Shown piece after piece: positions 25,295 through 34,557 of a DNA stretch of 64,000 nucleotides. The notes beneath the pieces were generated by a model. That model was not told where the DNA came from. It ran no database searches and was given only the letters and a program-made list of their open reading frames with translations. The position numbers were made by a program, and so were the translations under genes. Origin of the DNA: Chitinilyticum piscinae (lineage in GTDB: Bacteria > Pseudomonadota > Gammaproteobacteria > Burkholderiales > Chitinibacteraceae); contig NZ_JADFUA010000003.1 in assembly GCF_015223195.1 (NCBI RefSeq), forward strand, positions 372,001 to 436,000. The letters run 5' to 3'. The first letter of the stretch is position 1; each line of letters opens with the position of its first letter.

Positions 25295-26029
25295 ATGCCG
25301 CGCCCGCTTCTATGTCTGTTATGCCTTTTCATGGCCCTGCCGGGCACGCCCACCCGCGCGGAAGACCTGGTCATTTATGGCGATGTGGCCTACAGGCCGG
25401 TGTCATGGCTGGAAAATGGCGAAAACCGGGGGCTGGCGGTAGCGCTGGTCGAGCACGTCCGCCAAAGCACCGGTCTGGAGCTGCGGCTGGTGCTGCAGCC
25501 CTGGAAACGCAGCTATCAGGCCGCACTGGCCGGTGAGGGCGGCATCATCGGACTTTCCCTGACTCGCGAGCGGCAGCAACTCTTTGATTATTCCCCCCTG
25601 ATCTACGACTCGCAGATTCTGGTCGTGACCCGGCGCGAGCGCCCCGCCTGCGACAAGGGGCCGGCATCCCTGCGGGGACGCAAGGTCGCTGGCCATCTGG
25701 GTGTCAGCTATGGCGAGAACATTGATGCAGCGATCCGCGCGGGCGATATCAGCATGACACGCGACGGCAGCCTGGAAGTCCGGGTGCGCAACCTGCTGGC
25801 CGGCAACATCGACTGCATCCTGATGTCCTCCGGTCGCAAAGGGCTGGAAGACGTATTGCGCAACAGCCCTGATCTGGACAGGCGCAGCGACGAAATCATC
25901 GTGCTGGATCAGCCAATCAATAGCGACCCCCTCTATCTGGCATTCCGCAAGGGCAGCATCAGCCCCCAGACACGCGAGCGCATCTTTGCGGCGCTGGCCC
26001 GGTGGAAGCCAGCTGCGCCAAATCAGTAA
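25295..26029 (+). CDS. Periplasmic solute-binding protein, family 3 type
   Basis: A 244-residue exported protein. The ATG at 25295 is six bases after GGAG and opens a signal peptide (LLCLLCLFMALPGTPTRAED). The mature part has the layout of small amino-acid binding proteins: DLVIYGDVAYRPVSWLENGENRGLAVALVEHV at the start, a GLSLTRERQQLFDYSPLIYDSQILV hinge block, and LRGRKVAGHLGVSYG. No transport permease or ATPase lies nearby, so it may be a stand-alone sensor-like binding protein rather than part of an ABC importer. Ligand unknown. Confidence 0.82.
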   Translation: MPRPLLCLLCLFMALPGTPTRAEDLVIYGDVAYRPVSWLENGENRGLAVALVEHVRQSTGLELRLVLQPWKRSYQAALAGEGGIIGLSLTRERQQLFDYSPLIYDSQILVVTRRERPACDKGPASLRGRKVAGHLGVSYGENIDAAIRAGDISMTRDGSLEVRVRNLLAGNIDCILMSSGRKGLEDVLRNSPDLDRRSDEIIVLDQPINSDPLYLAFRKGSISPQTRERIFAALARWKPAAPNQ

Positions 26030-26110
26030 GCCGTCTGGCTGCGGCTGCCAAATCACGAGGCAACTGCTAGACTGCGCCCTTCACTGCAGTTCACGATGAA
26101 GGACGGAGTT

Positions 26111-27409
26111 ATGACCACGCGCGTGCTGACCGGCGTTACCACGACCGGCACCCCCCATCTTGGCAACTATGTCGGGGCGATCCGCCCGGCGATCGAGGCC
26201 AGCCGCAAGGCCGATGTGGATGCGTTTTTCTTTCTGGCCGACTACCACGCGCTGATCAAGTGCGATGATCCTGCCCGCATCGAGCGCTCGCGCCTGGAAA
26301 TCGCCGCAACCTGGCTGGCCGCCGGCCTCGACCCGGAGCGGGTCACTTTCTACCGCCAGAGCGATGTGCCGGAAATCACCGAACTGAACTGGTTGCTGAC
26401 CTGCGTGACCGCCAAGGGCCAGATGAACCGCGCACATGCCTACAAGGCCAGCACCGACATCAACGAGGCGGCCGGCGAAGACCCCGATCACGGTGTGACC
26501 ATGGGCCTGTTCTGCTACCCGATCCTGATGGCGGCAGACATCCTGATGTTCAACGCGCACAAGATTCCGGTCGGCCGCGACCAGATCCAGCACATCGAAA
26601 TGGCGCGTGACGTCGCGGCCCGTTTCAACCACCTGTTCGGCCAGGGGCGCGAGCTGTTCGTGCTGCCCGAAGCGCACATCGAAGAACACGTCGCCACGCT
26701 GCCGGGACTGGACGGGCGCAAGATGAGCAAGTCCTACGACAACACCATCCCGCTGTTCGAAGGCGGCAGCAAGTCGCTCAAAGACGCCATCGCCCGCATT
26801 GTCACCGACTCGAAACTGCCCGGTGAAGCCAAGGATGCAGACAACTCGCATCTGGTCACCATTTATGAAGCCTTCGCCAGCCGCGACGAGGCGACCGCCT
26901 TCCGTGCCGCACTGGCAGGCGGTCTGGGCTGGGGGGAGGCCAAGCAGCAGCTGGTGGCACTGATCGAGCGCGAAATCGCCCCGATGCGCGCCCGCTATGA
27001 AGCGCTGATGGCCAATCCCGAACAGATCGAAGCCCTGCTGCAGATCGGTGCACAAAAGGCCCGGGCAATTGCCACGCCCTTCCTGAACGAATTGCGGCAC
27101 GCCGTCGGCCTGCGCACTTTCCAGCCGGCGGCCAAGCCGGCAGCCAGCGCGCAGAAGAGCAAGGCAGCGTTGCCGTTGTTCAAGCAGTACCGCGAGGCCG
27201 ATGGCCGTTTCTACTTCAAACTGACCAGCCACGACGGCCAGGTGCTGCTGCAAAGCAATGGTTTTGACAGTGGCCGCGATGCGGGTCAATGGGTTGGCCG
27301 ACTGAAGCAGGAAGGTGCTGCGGCACTCGCCGACGCCCCGGTGGCACTGGGTGATGCCGTCACTGCCGCGCAGGTTGCCGACGCGCTAGCGGCATTTGCC
27401 GAGGAATAA
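26111..27409 (+). CDS. trpS: Tryptophanyl-tRNA synthetase
   Basis: Class I synthetase that charges tRNA-Trp. The HIGH-like motif TPHLGN is at residues 14-19 and the KMSKS loop at 204-208. At 432 residues it is longer than the E. coli enzyme (334) because of a C-terminal extension of about 100 residues after an Ala/Lys linker, containing [26 protein letters not shown]; long forms of this kind are common in betaproteobacteria. I use the ATG at 26111, preceded by AAGGACGGAG; an in-frame ATG at 26096 is possible. Its stop overlaps a dispersed repeat. Confidence 0.96.
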   Translation: MTTRVLTGVTTTGTPHLGNYVGAIRPAIEASRKADVDAFFFLADYHALIKCDDPARIERSRLEIAATWLAAGLDPERVTFYRQSDVPEITELNWLLTCVTAKGQMNRAHAYKASTDINEAAGEDPDHGVTMGLFCYPILMAADILMFNAHKIPVGRDQIQHIEMARDVAARFNHLFGQGRELFVLPEAHIEEHVATLPGLDGRKMSKSYDNTIPLFEGGSKSLKDAIARIVTDSKLPGEAKDADNSHLVTIYEAFASRDEATAFRAALAGGLGWGEAKQQLVALIEREIAPMRARYEALMANPEQIEALLQIGAQKARAIATPFLNELRHAVGLRTFQPAAKPAASAQKSKAALPLFKQYREADGRFYFKLTSHDGQVLLQSNGFDSGRDAGQWVGRLKQEGAAALADAPVALGDAVTAAQVADALAAFAEE

Positions 27410-27467
27410 TACCCACCACCCCATATCGCCAGATTTCTTTCCCAAAAAGGAACCTGGCGACATACCC
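27409..27467. repeat. Dispersed 53-bp-period repeat with terminator-like core
   Basis: Direct ATACCC arms at 27409 and 27462 (53 bp apart). The core holds TCGCCAG (27426-27432) complementary to CTGGCGA (27454-27460) around a TTCTTTCCCAAAAAGGAA loop. It sits between the convergent stops of trpS and the GGDEF gene and can act as a bidirectional terminator. Confidence 0.65.
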
Positions 27468-27470
27468 TAA

Positions 27471-29069
27471 TCAAGCAAGGCGTACGCAGTCACGTCCTTC
27501 AGCCTTGGCCCGGTATAAGGCGCGGTCGGCCGCCCGCAGCAAGGCATCTTCGCAATCCCCGTCCAGCGGATAGCAGGCAATGCCCGCCGAAAACGTCATC
27601 CCGCTCAGCTCCCCGTCACTGGCGCGCACCCGCAAACCGGCATAACGCTGCTGCAACTGCTGCACCAGCTCCAGTGCCTGATCGGGCTGGATATCGGCGA
27701 GCACCAGACAGAATTCCTCGCCACCATAACGTGCGGTGAAATCGGTGGCACGCAGGCCCGTGCGCAGCACGCCGGCCAGCGCCAGCAGGACTGCATCACC
27801 CACAGCGTGGCCATGCCGGTCGTTTACTGCCTTGAAATGATCCAGATCGATCATCACCACACACACCGGATATGCCTGCCGCTGGGCGCGCTGCAATTCG
27901 ACTGGCAGCGTATCGTGCAGGTAGCGGCGATTGAACAGATAGGTCAGCGGGTCGCGAGTGGCCTGCTCCAGCAGCTGGTGCTGCAAGCTTTCCACCTCGA
28001 CCATCCGGATCGCCAGTTGCTGGTTGGCCTGCTCCAGGCGCTCCCGGGCCAGCTCGGTTTCCTGGTGCCGGAGTTCAGCCAGATCCCGCTCCCGGGCGAG
28101 TGACTGGGCGACCCGTTCCAGCTCGCCAGTCCAGTGACTGAAAAACTGATAGCCCAGAAAGACCATGGCCAGAAACAGCACCGTCAGCACCCAGTACACT
28201 GCGATGGTCGAATCGCGCAACTGCTGCGCCGAGTTCTGCCACTCCAGCACGGAATTGGGATGCGCAATACGGGCACTGCCATTGCTGAGGAAGAAGGACA
28301 ACCAGAGAAAGGCCAGTACGCCGGCGATCACCAGCAGCGAGGTGAGCAGCAAGCGCCATTTCTCCATCATGGCAGGCGGTGGTGGTGGGTATGCCCGGTT
28401 ACGCCAGCGCATCACCGCATTCGTGCATACCAGCAAGACCGGGCCATTCAGCAGCAGTCCCTGCAGGAATCCGCCCAGCCACCAGCCCTGCCAGATGGCG
28501 TAGGCATCGGTTGTGTCCAGCTGGTTGGCGTAACTCCAGATGAAGGAGCCGGTCGCACCGAACACGCTGGCAATGAATAGCAGGGTGATGAAAAAACACC
28601 ACTGTCCAAAGCCGGCAAATGCAGCAGGCATGCGGATCGCCCGGTAAACGGTCCCCAACACCAGCAAACCCAGCGGATTGGACAAGGCGAACAGCAACGC
28701 CCATCCCGGCGGCATCCCGGCATACAGCGCCAGGACGAGGGATGAACAATACGCAGGAATCGCCCCCCAGCTCACGCCGAACCACAGCGTCCAGAGCACG
28801 CACAGCAATAAGGGGGGATAGACCGTAATGTAGAAATCCACGCCGCCGAATCGCAGCGGCACACCCGACCAGTGTGACTGGACAACCTGCACGCCCAGGG
28901 TAATGCAGGCAATGATGGTCAGTCCCCACCAGAGCCACAGACGCCGGGCGGCTGGATTGCCGACCTGCAGCAAGACGCGCAGCGGCAAGCCCGGGCCAAA
29001 GCGGGGAGGCCCGGAAGGAAAGTAGGCAGAGCCGCTCGCGCGACCCGACAGTCTATCGACAGAGGACAT
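27471..29069 (-). CDS. Membrane diguanylate cyclase (MASE1-like sensor + GGDEF)
   Basis: Makes cyclic di-GMP. The 532-residue protein has about eight to nine hydrophobic segments in residues 45-325, resembling a MASE1 sensor, then a coiled coil (about 330-370, Glu/Gln/Arg/Leu-rich) and a C-terminal GGDEF domain. The active-site motif is GGEEF at 449-453, and an inhibitory I-site RATD lies at 440-443, five residues before it, so product inhibition is expected. Substrate-site blocks DPLTYLFNRR and DLDHFKAVND are intact. It stands alone, separated from trpS by a repeat. Confidence 0.92.
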   Translation of the reverse strand: MSSVDRLSGRASGSAYFPSGPPRFGPGLPLRVLLQVGNPAARRLWLWWGLTIIACITLGVQVVQSHWSGVPLRFGGVDFYITVYPPLLLCVLWTLWFGVSWGAIPAYCSSLVLALYAGMPPGWALLFALSNPLGLLVLGTVYRAIRMPAAFAGFGQWCFFITLLFIASVFGATGSFIWSYANQLDTTDAYAIWQGWWLGGFLQGLLLNGPVLLVCTNAVMRWRNRAYPPPPPAMMEKWRLLLTSLLVIAGVLAFLWLSFFLSNGSARIAHPNSVLEWQNSAQQLRDSTIAVYWVLTVLFLAMVFLGYQFFSHWTGELERVAQSLARERDLAELRHQETELARERLEQANQQLAIRMVEVESLQHQLLEQATRDPLTYLFNRRYLHDTLPVELQRAQRQAYPVCVVMIDLDHFKAVNDRHGHAVGDAVLLALAGVLRTGLRATDFTARYGGEEFCLVLADIQPDQALELVQQLQQRYAGLRVRASDGELSGMTFSAGIACYPLDGDCEDALLRAADRALYRAKAEGRDCVRLA

Positions 29070-29171
29070 GAAACTGGCTGAAATACAATGTAATCTTTAG
29101 GTTAGCCAGATTATGAACATATGATCAAGCGCTTAACGACATACGTCACGCCCCTGCCCTGGAAGCGTGGA

Positions 29172-29777
29172 TCAGACCGGGCCTGCGGACTGCAGCCAAT
29201 CGATAAGTTGATCCAGCGCCCGCGCCAGATTGCGGATCGAGCCGTCCATATCCCAGGGCTCGTCATCCAGTGTCACCCGGTTGGATATCGTGCGCAGTTC
29301 GAAAAAGCGCTGCCCTTCCTGCTGGCAGACCCGGAAGAATGCGGCTCCTTCCATGTTTTCCACATCCACCCCTGCCGTGCGGATGAAGGGCGCCAGTGCT
29401 GCATTCACACTATTGCTGCTGCCATGAGGCAAAGGCTCGGAACCATCAAGCCACGGGCAGAGGTACTCGCGCGGTGCACTGAACTCCATATCCAGCTGCA
29501 GATCTGCCAGCTGGGTAAAGCCGCTGCGGGTGCAAAAACCGAGATCGGCCTCGTGCTCGCGCGCAACCAGTACGCTATCGCCCAGCGCAAATGACGAACC
29601 GGGATAGACGCCGGCAATACCGGCCAGAATCAGCACATCGGGGCGCGCAGTCAGCAGCAGCTTCATGGTCGCCGCCGCAGTCTGCGCCATCCCGATCCCG
29701 CTGACCTGCACCTGCACGTCACTACGCTGGAAAAATCGGGCCTCGGTCGCGGTAGGAAACAACACGGTGATCTTCAT
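29172..29777 (-). CDS. Nucleoside phosphorylase/hydrolase family protein (futalosine hydrolase or MTA/SAH nucleosidase like)
   Basis: A 201-residue protein of the PNP/UDP phosphorylase fold. Visible motifs are the N-terminal VLFPTATEARFF, the VSGIGMAQTAAATMKLL nucleoside/phosphate-binding loop, LILAGIAGVYPGS and the catalytic-region signature VENMEGAAFFRVC, where the Glu-Gly-Ala-Ala helix contacts the ribose. The NMEGAAFF form is the one I associate with futalosine hydrolases, but no other menaquinone (mqn) genes are in the window, so MTA/SAH nucleosidase remains possible. Its link to AdoMet and polyamine metabolism would fit the speD module at 19 kb, but it is 10 kb away. Confidence 0.75.
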   Translation of the reverse strand: MKITVLFPTATEARFFQRSDVQVQVSGIGMAQTAAATMKLLLTARPDVLILAGIAGVYPGSSFALGDSVLVAREHEADLGFCTRSGFTQLADLQLDMEFSAPREYLCPWLDGSEPLPHGSSNSVNAALAPFIRTAGVDVENMEGAAFFRVCQQEGQRFFELRTISNRVTLDDEPWDMDGSIRNLARALDQLIDWLQSAGPV

Positions 29778-29881
29778 GACAATTGCGCAATGGGAAACGT
29801 TTGGAATGCCAGTGTACGCATTCCGGGCAGAAACGGGGATCAACACAGCCTAAGATACAAGTCTGAAACAGGGACAGGACC

Positions 29882-30700
29882 ATGCCGAAACATTATTCAG
29901 CGAGCCAGATCCACATCCTGCTGGTCGAACCCTCCGGGGTGCAATCATCGGTAATCAGCGGCTACTTGCGCCAGCTCGGCGTCAGCAGTATCGAGCTGGT
30001 CGGCAGTGGCAAGGCGGCGCTGGAGAAACTGCGCAGCGGCCAGTACGAGCTGATGCTCTCAGCGATGTATCTGCCCGACATGACGGGCGTTGAACTGCTG
30101 ACCCGGGTGCGGGGCCTGCCGGACATCCAGTCACTGGCCTTTGTGCTGGTCTCCAGCGAAACCCGCCCGCAGATGCTCGAGCCGGTGCGCCAGCTCGGTG
30201 TCTGCGCCATCGTACCCAAGCCCTTTACCGAAGCCCAGCTGAGTCGTGCGCTGAGTACCACTCTGGATTTTCTTTCGGACGATCTGGCGTATGACAGTGA
30301 TTACCAGCACCTGGAAACAGTGAAGGTGCTGCTGGTCGATGATTCCCGTGCAGCCCGGGCATACATGCGCCAGGTGCTGGAACATCTGGGGCTGCGCGAC
30401 ATCAGTGAAGCCAGCAACGGGCGCGAAGGGATGGCGCAGCTGGAAGGCCGAGGATTCGATCTGGTCATCACCGATTACAACATGCCGGAAATGGATGGCA
30501 AACAGCTGCTTGACTACATCCGTCGCGACAGCTGGCAGGCCGATATACCGGTACTGATGGTGTCATCCGAGCAGGATGCCGGCCGGCTAGCGGCAGTGGA
30601 ACAGGCTGGTGTTTCCGGCATTTGCGACAAGCCCTTTGAACCGGCCACCGTACGCGCACTGCTGGGCAAGGTGCTGCAGGGGCGCAATCAGCACGATTGA
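29882..30700 (+). CDS. Double receiver protein; first receiver lacks the phospho-acceptor Asp
   Basis: A 272-residue protein of two CheY-like receivers and no output domain. REC2 (about 145-270) is complete: acidic pair Asp153-Asp154, phospho-acceptor Asp198 in VITDYNMPEMDG, and Lys in CDKPF. REC1 (about 10-130) keeps the fold and the PKPF lysine (113) but has Ala61 where the acceptor Asp should be (LMLSAMYLPDMTG) and Glu16-Pro17 at the acidic pair, so it cannot be phosphorylated normally. Such pseudo-receiver/receiver pairs act as adaptors. No kinase gene is adjacent. A bidirectional terminator follows. Confidence 0.9.
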   Translation: MPKHYSASQIHILLVEPSGVQSSVISGYLRQLGVSSIELVGSGKAALEKLRSGQYELMLSAMYLPDMTGVELLTRVRGLPDIQSLAFVLVSSETRPQMLEPVRQLGVCAIVPKPFTEAQLSRALSTTLDFLSDDLAYDSDYQHLETVKVLLVDDSRAARAYMRQVLEHLGLRDISEASNGREGMAQLEGRGFDLVITDYNMPEMDGKQLLDYIRRDSWQADIPVLMVSSEQDAGRLAAVEQAGVSGICDKPFEPATVRALLGKVLQGRNQHD

Positions 30701-30711
30701 GGCCACCGCAC

Positions 30712-30749
30712 CCAACAAAAAAGGAGCCTCACGGCTCCTTTTTTGTTGG
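30712..30749. terminator. Bidirectional intrinsic terminator
   Basis: A perfect 17-bp stem (30712-30728 with 30733-30749), loop TCAC, with A run on one side and T run on the other. It serves the receiver gene on the plus strand and the convergent binding-protein gene on the minus strand. Confidence 0.95.
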
Positions 30750-30760
30750 TTCTATCGTGC

Positions 30761-31978
30761 TTACTTAGCTGCAGCTGCGCCGCCAACCACATCCAGCACT
30801 TCCCACTTGCCGCCCTTGACGGTGTAGAGGGTCACCGCGCCGTTCTTGATGTCGCCCTTCTCGTCGAAAGCGATATCACCGGTTACACCCTTGTACTGGG
30901 TCTTGGCCAGTTCCGGCAGATATTTGGCCGGATCCGCCGAGCCGGCGCGCTTCATCGCATCAACCATGACCATCACGGCGTCATAGCAGAACGGGGCATA
31001 CAGCTGCACGTCCACATTGTTCTTGGCCTTGAACTTTTCCAGGAATTCCTTGCCGCCTTGCATCTGCTCCTTCGGTACACCCGGGATCGAGGCAACCATG
31101 CCCTCGGCATCCGCACCGGACAGCTTGATGAATTCCGGAGTCTGAACACCATCGCCGCCCATCAGCTTGGCCTTGATGCCCAGCTTGGCCAGCTGCTTCT
31201 TCATCGGCGCACCCTGCGCATCCATGCCGCCGAAGAACACCAGATCCGGCTTGACCGACTTGATGTTGGTGAGAATCGAGCTGAAATCGGTTTCGGAGTT
31301 GCTGGTGAACTCGCGCTTCACCACTTCGGCGCCGGCAGCCTTGGCTGCGGCTTCGAACTGGTCAGCCAGACCCTGGCCATACGCGGTGCGGTCATCGATG
31401 ATCGCAACTTTCTTGGCACCCAGCTTCTTCACGGCGTATTCACCCAGCACCTTGCCCTGCTGGGCATCGTTGGCCATCACGCGGAAGGCGGTCTTGAAGC
31501 CCTGCGCGGTGTAGGCCACGGCAGTGGCAGACGGGGAAATCTGCGGAATGCCGGCTTCGCTGTAGATCTTGGACGCCGGAATGGTGGTGCCGGAGTTCAG
31601 GTGACCGATGATGCCGTTGACCTTCTTGTCAACGAAACGCTGGGCGATGGTGGTTGCAACCTTCGGATCAGCCTGATCATCTTCGGAGATCATTTCGATC
31701 TTCATCTTCTTGCCGCCAATCTCAACGCCGCCAGCAGCATTGATCTCGTCGATGGCCATCTTCACGCCGTATTCATTGTCCTTGCCCAAGTGAGCAATGG
31801 AGCCAGTCAGCGGACCAGCGTGACCGATCACGATCACATCGCTCTCGGCCTTCTTTTCCGGAGCCGGTGCGCTCGCAGCCGGTGCGCTGGCTTCGGGAGC
31901 GGCTTCGGGTTTCTTGTCGCCGCACGCGGCCAGCGACATTACGGCGGCGGCCATCAGGCCATAACGGGCAATGCTCAT
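30761..31978 (-). CDS. Branched-chain amino acid ABC transporter substrate-binding lipoprotein (LivK/LivJ type)
   Basis: A 405-residue periplasmic binding protein of the leucine/isoleucine/valine family. The start at 31978 (GGAG eight bases upstream) gives a lipoprotein signal with lipobox LAAC (Cys19), so it is probably membrane-anchored, then an Ala/Pro/Glu-rich linker. Domain blocks include VIVIGHAGPLTGSIAHLGKDNEYG, IGHLNSGTTIPASKIYSEAGIPQISPSAT and IIDDRTAYGQGLADQFE, standard for type I periplasmic folds. No liv permease or ATPase genes are adjacent, which suggests that they lie elsewhere or that this is one of several binding proteins sharing a transporter. Confidence 0.92.
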   Translation of the reverse strand: MSIARYGLMAAAVMSLAACGDKKPEAAPEASAPAASAPAPEKKAESDVIVIGHAGPLTGSIAHLGKDNEYGVKMAIDEINAAGGVEIGGKKMKIEMISEDDQADPKVATTIAQRFVDKKVNGIIGHLNSGTTIPASKIYSEAGIPQISPSATAVAYTAQGFKTAFRVMANDAQQGKVLGEYAVKKLGAKKVAIIDDRTAYGQGLADQFEAAAKAAGAEVVKREFTSNSETDFSSILTNIKSVKPDLVFFGGMDAQGAPMKKQLAKLGIKAKLMGGDGVQTPEFIKLSGADAEGMVASIPGVPKEQMQGGKEFLEKFKAKNNVDVQLYAPFCYDAVMVMVDAMKRAGSADPAKYLPELAKTQYKGVTGDIAFDEKGDIKNGAVTLYTVKGGKWEVLDVVGGAAAAK

Positions 31979-32229
31979 AATCGATCTCCGGAAATACAAT
32001 TGGTCTGGTTCTAGCATCGCAAGCTGATGCACTGCCGACCTTTTTAGGCGAACGTGTTGGTTTGCGCAAACTGGCACGCTGCGATGTCCTGCTTATGTGC
32101 CAGCAAAACAACACTACAGTGCACCGCCTCGCGCAACTGTTCCGTAAGCAAGCAGCAGCAACTGTCATCGTCCGGTCACTTTTGCAGCTTACAGTCAGCG
32201 CTTTTCTTCATTTCGCGTCCGGAGTGGCC

Positions 32230-33585
32230 ATGCTGCGCCCCCTATCTCTGCTTACCCTGTTGCTGGCCGGTCATGCCTGTGCCGCCGACTCTTTCATGCT
32301 GAGCAACCCTGAGCACACGGCCGTCGCGATGGTCGAGCGCTATCCGCTGCAAAGCCCTGCCAGTTTCAACATTCCATATGACGGTGAATTCAAGGCCGCC
32401 TTTCCCGGCGGCTTTCCGTTTGCCCCGGGGTCGGGGCTGGCACTGAAGAAAATCGACAAGGACGGCAGCCTGATTTTCTGGGCAATCAGTGACCGCGGGC
32501 CGAATGGCGATGCACCGAAAGTGGCGCAGGGCGACAAGAAACTCGCGAGCAAGGTGTTCCCGGCATCGGCTTTTGTGCCGCAACTGGTGGAAATCCGCGT
32601 GTCATTGGCCGACAAGGCCACCGTCATCCGCAGCCAGCCGCTGCACTTCGACAAAGAGCCCGCCAGCGGCCTGCCGCTGCCGGCCGGCACCACCGGCAGC
32701 ACCGGTGAAGTGGCGCTCAGTGATACGCTGACCACCCTGGCGCCCTCGCCGCGCGGCATTGATCCGGAAGGGGTATCGGTCGACAAGGAAGGCAAATTAT
32801 GGCTTGCCGATGAATACGGTCCATTCCTGTTGCAGGTTGACCCGGCCACCGGCCAGATTCTGCAGCAACTGGCTCCGGGCAAGGGCTTGCCGGACGTACT
32901 GGCCAGCCGCCAGCCGAACCGTGGTTTCGAAGGCGTGGCGGTGGCACCGAACGGCAAGGTATATGCCGTGGTGCAGTCGACGCTGGACCTCAACAAGGAA
33001 ACCCGGTCGACAGCCGGCCTGATCCGCATGGTCGAATATGATCCGGGCACCGGACAAAGCCGCATGTTCGCCTACCCGCTGGATCCGGTGTACAAGAAGA
33101 ACGGGGATGCCAAGCTGGGCGATCTGGTGGCCATCGACAACACCCGTTTTCTGACCATTGAACAGGGCAAGGGCGCGGACAAGAAAATGCGCAATGTGCT
33201 GTATGTGCTCGACATTGCCGGCGCCGACGATCTGGGCAGCAAGAAGCTGGCCGACGGGCGCGAATTCGAATACGCCAGCAAGGACGAACTGGCCGGGCTG
33301 AAGCTGATCCGCAAGCAGCGCATCGCCGATCTGCGCGAACTGGGCTGGCAAGCCGAAAAGGCCGAAGGCCTGGCGCTGGTGGAAGGGCGCATCGCAGTGA
33401 TCAACGACAATGATTTTGGCCTGAAAGCGGAAATCGACGGCGCCAGCAGCAAGGATGCCGAAGACGCCGTGCTGGTCGATGGCAAACTCGCGCAAGGACG
33501 CTATGTGCTCAAGCCGAACCAGGACAGCACCGAACTGTGGCTGCTGCACCTCAAGCAAGGCCTGAGCAGCTACTTCCCGCGCTAA
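32230..33585 (+). CDS. Exported esterase-like phytase-family protein (PF13449 type)
   Basis: A 451-residue protein with a signal peptide (PLSLLTLLLAGHACA) and a beta-propeller-like domain of the esterase-like activity of phytase family. Seen blocks are ISDRGPNGDAP, RGIDPEGVSVDKEGKLWLADEYGPFLLQVDPATG, RQPNRGFEGVAVAPNGKVYAVVQS and VINDNDFGLKAEIDG. The start ATG at 32230 is five bases after GGAG; the longer upstream frame lacks a ribosome site. Substrate unknown. Divergent from the LivK-type gene; its stop codon overlaps the left arm of a degenerate dispersed repeat. Confidence 0.87.
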   Translation: MLRPLSLLTLLLAGHACAADSFMLSNPEHTAVAMVERYPLQSPASFNIPYDGEFKAAFPGGFPFAPGSGLALKKIDKDGSLIFWAISDRGPNGDAPKVAQGDKKLASKVFPASAFVPQLVEIRVSLADKATVIRSQPLHFDKEPASGLPLPAGTTGSTGEVALSDTLTTLAPSPRGIDPEGVSVDKEGKLWLADEYGPFLLQVDPATGQILQQLAPGKGLPDVLASRQPNRGFEGVAVAPNGKVYAVVQSTLDLNKETRSTAGLIRMVEYDPGTGQSRMFAYPLDPVYKKNGDAKLGDLVAIDNTRFLTIEQGKGADKKMRNVLYVLDIAGADDLGSKKLADGREFEYASKDELAGLKLIRKQRIADLRELGWQAEKAEGLALVEGRIAVINDNDFGLKAEIDGASSKDAEDAVLVDGKLAQGRYVLKPNQDSTELWLLHLKQGLSSYFPR

Positions 33586-33643
33586 TACATGGCACAGGAT
33601 AGACCCGTAGAGCTCTGAATCATTAACTTGCAGGCCTATACCT
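33585..33643. repeat. Dispersed 53-bp-period repeat, degenerate copy
   Basis: ATACAT at 33585, sharing its first A with the preceding TAA, and ATACCT at 33638 are 53 bp apart, with CAGGAT in the expected inner-arm place (33595). Confidence 0.5.
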
Positions 33644-33693
33644 GCCGCGAAACATATCCCGACCTGCGGCAAGCCGCAGCAGGGAACCAGCCA

Positions 33694-33728
33694 GCGCCCG
33701 CTTGTTCTAAGCGGGCGTTGTCTTTTTG
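33694..33728 (+). terminator. Intrinsic terminator upstream of the DedA gene
   Basis: CGCCCGCTT (33695-33703), loop GTTCT, AAGCGGGCG (33709-33717), then TTGTCTTTTT. It is only 10 bases before the dedA-family start codon, so it either ends the upstream transcript or attenuates the DedA gene. Confidence 0.85.
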
Positions 33729-33738
33729 CGAGTCCGCA

Positions 33739-34491
33739 ATGGAAGAATTGCTGCAATCCGCGCTGGCGCACTCCGGCGAGCTGGCCCTGCTGATGCTGTT
33801 TCTCGTTGTCCTGGCCGAATCGACGGCCATTGTCGGCCTGCTGGTCCCCGGCACAGTGCTGATGGTTGCCATTGGCACGCTGATCGGTCAGGGCAAGATG
33901 GATTTCTGGCTTGCCTGCCTGATTGGCTTTATCGCGGCGATGCTGGGCGACGGCATTTCCTACTGGCTGGGCAAACGCTACCGTCACCGGCTGCAGGGGC
34001 ATCGCTGGGTACGACCGCATCGCGGTCTCCTGGTACAGGCCAAGCGCGTGCTGCGCAAACACGGCGGCGGCGGCGTGTTTGCCGGCCGCTTCATCGGCCC
34101 GACCCGCCCGGTGCTGCCGCTGGTAGCCGGAATGCTGGCGATGCCGCCACGACGTTTTGTCCCGGCCTGCACGCTGGCCTGCCTGCTGTGGACCCCCGCC
34201 TATCTGCTGCCGGGCATTTTCGCCGGCGCGGCCGTCGGGCTGGGGGAGCACAGCGGCATTTCCTTCCCGATGCAGTTGCTGATCACCGCCATTCTGGCGG
34301 CGCTGACCACCTGGCTGCTCAGCAGCCTGACGCAACACCTGCTGCGGCGTCGTCAGCAACGGGCACTGCCTCGCCACCTGGGCTGGGGAGTGCCGGTGGC
34401 AAGCATCGCCTGCGCGCTCGCACTATGGTTCACCGTGCAACACCCGCTGGCGCCCGCCTACGGCGAGCGGTTATGGCAGCTGGTGAGCTAG
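33739..34491 (+). CDS. DedA-family membrane protein
   Basis: A 250-residue integral membrane protein of the DedA/SNARE-associated (undecaprenyl-phosphate or phospholipid flippase-like) superfamily. The signature region is intact: ESTAIVGLLVPGTVLMVAIGTLIGQG near the N-terminus, LGDGISYWLGKRYRH, and the downstream FAGRFIGPTRPVLPLVAGML with the conserved Gly/Arg/Pro residues. About five to six hydrophobic segments are seen. The ATG at 33739 follows AGTCC, a poor ribosome site, right after a terminator hairpin. Members support proton-motive force and envelope lipid recycling. A 251-codon size is typical. Confidence 0.9.
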   Translation: MEELLQSALAHSGELALLMLFLVVLAESTAIVGLLVPGTVLMVAIGTLIGQGKMDFWLACLIGFIAAMLGDGISYWLGKRYRHRLQGHRWVRPHRGLLVQAKRVLRKHGGGGVFAGRFIGPTRPVLPLVAGMLAMPPRRFVPACTLACLLWTPAYLLPGIFAGAAVGLGEHSGISFPMQLLITAILAALTTWLLSSLTQHLLRRRQQRALPRHLGWGVPVASIACALALWFTVQHPLAPAYGERLWQLVS

Positions 34492-34513
34492 TTCGCCCGG
34501 CGCAGCAACGACC

Positions 34514-34534
34514 ACGGCCGGGCTAGCCGGCCGT
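34514..34534 (+). terminator. Hairpin after the DedA gene
   Basis: ACGGCCGG (34514-34521) and CCGGCCGT (34527-34534) form a perfect 8-bp stem with loop GCTAG, followed by TTTGGG. It is a weak intrinsic terminator between convergent genes. Confidence 0.6.
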
Positions 34535-34557
34535 TTGGGTGCAAGGCAGGCTGGGGG

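Noticed and set aside
32797-34377. 526-residue minus-strand open frame
   Set aside because: It lies opposite the phytase-like and DedA genes, both with clear signal or membrane features; the antisense frame has no domain.
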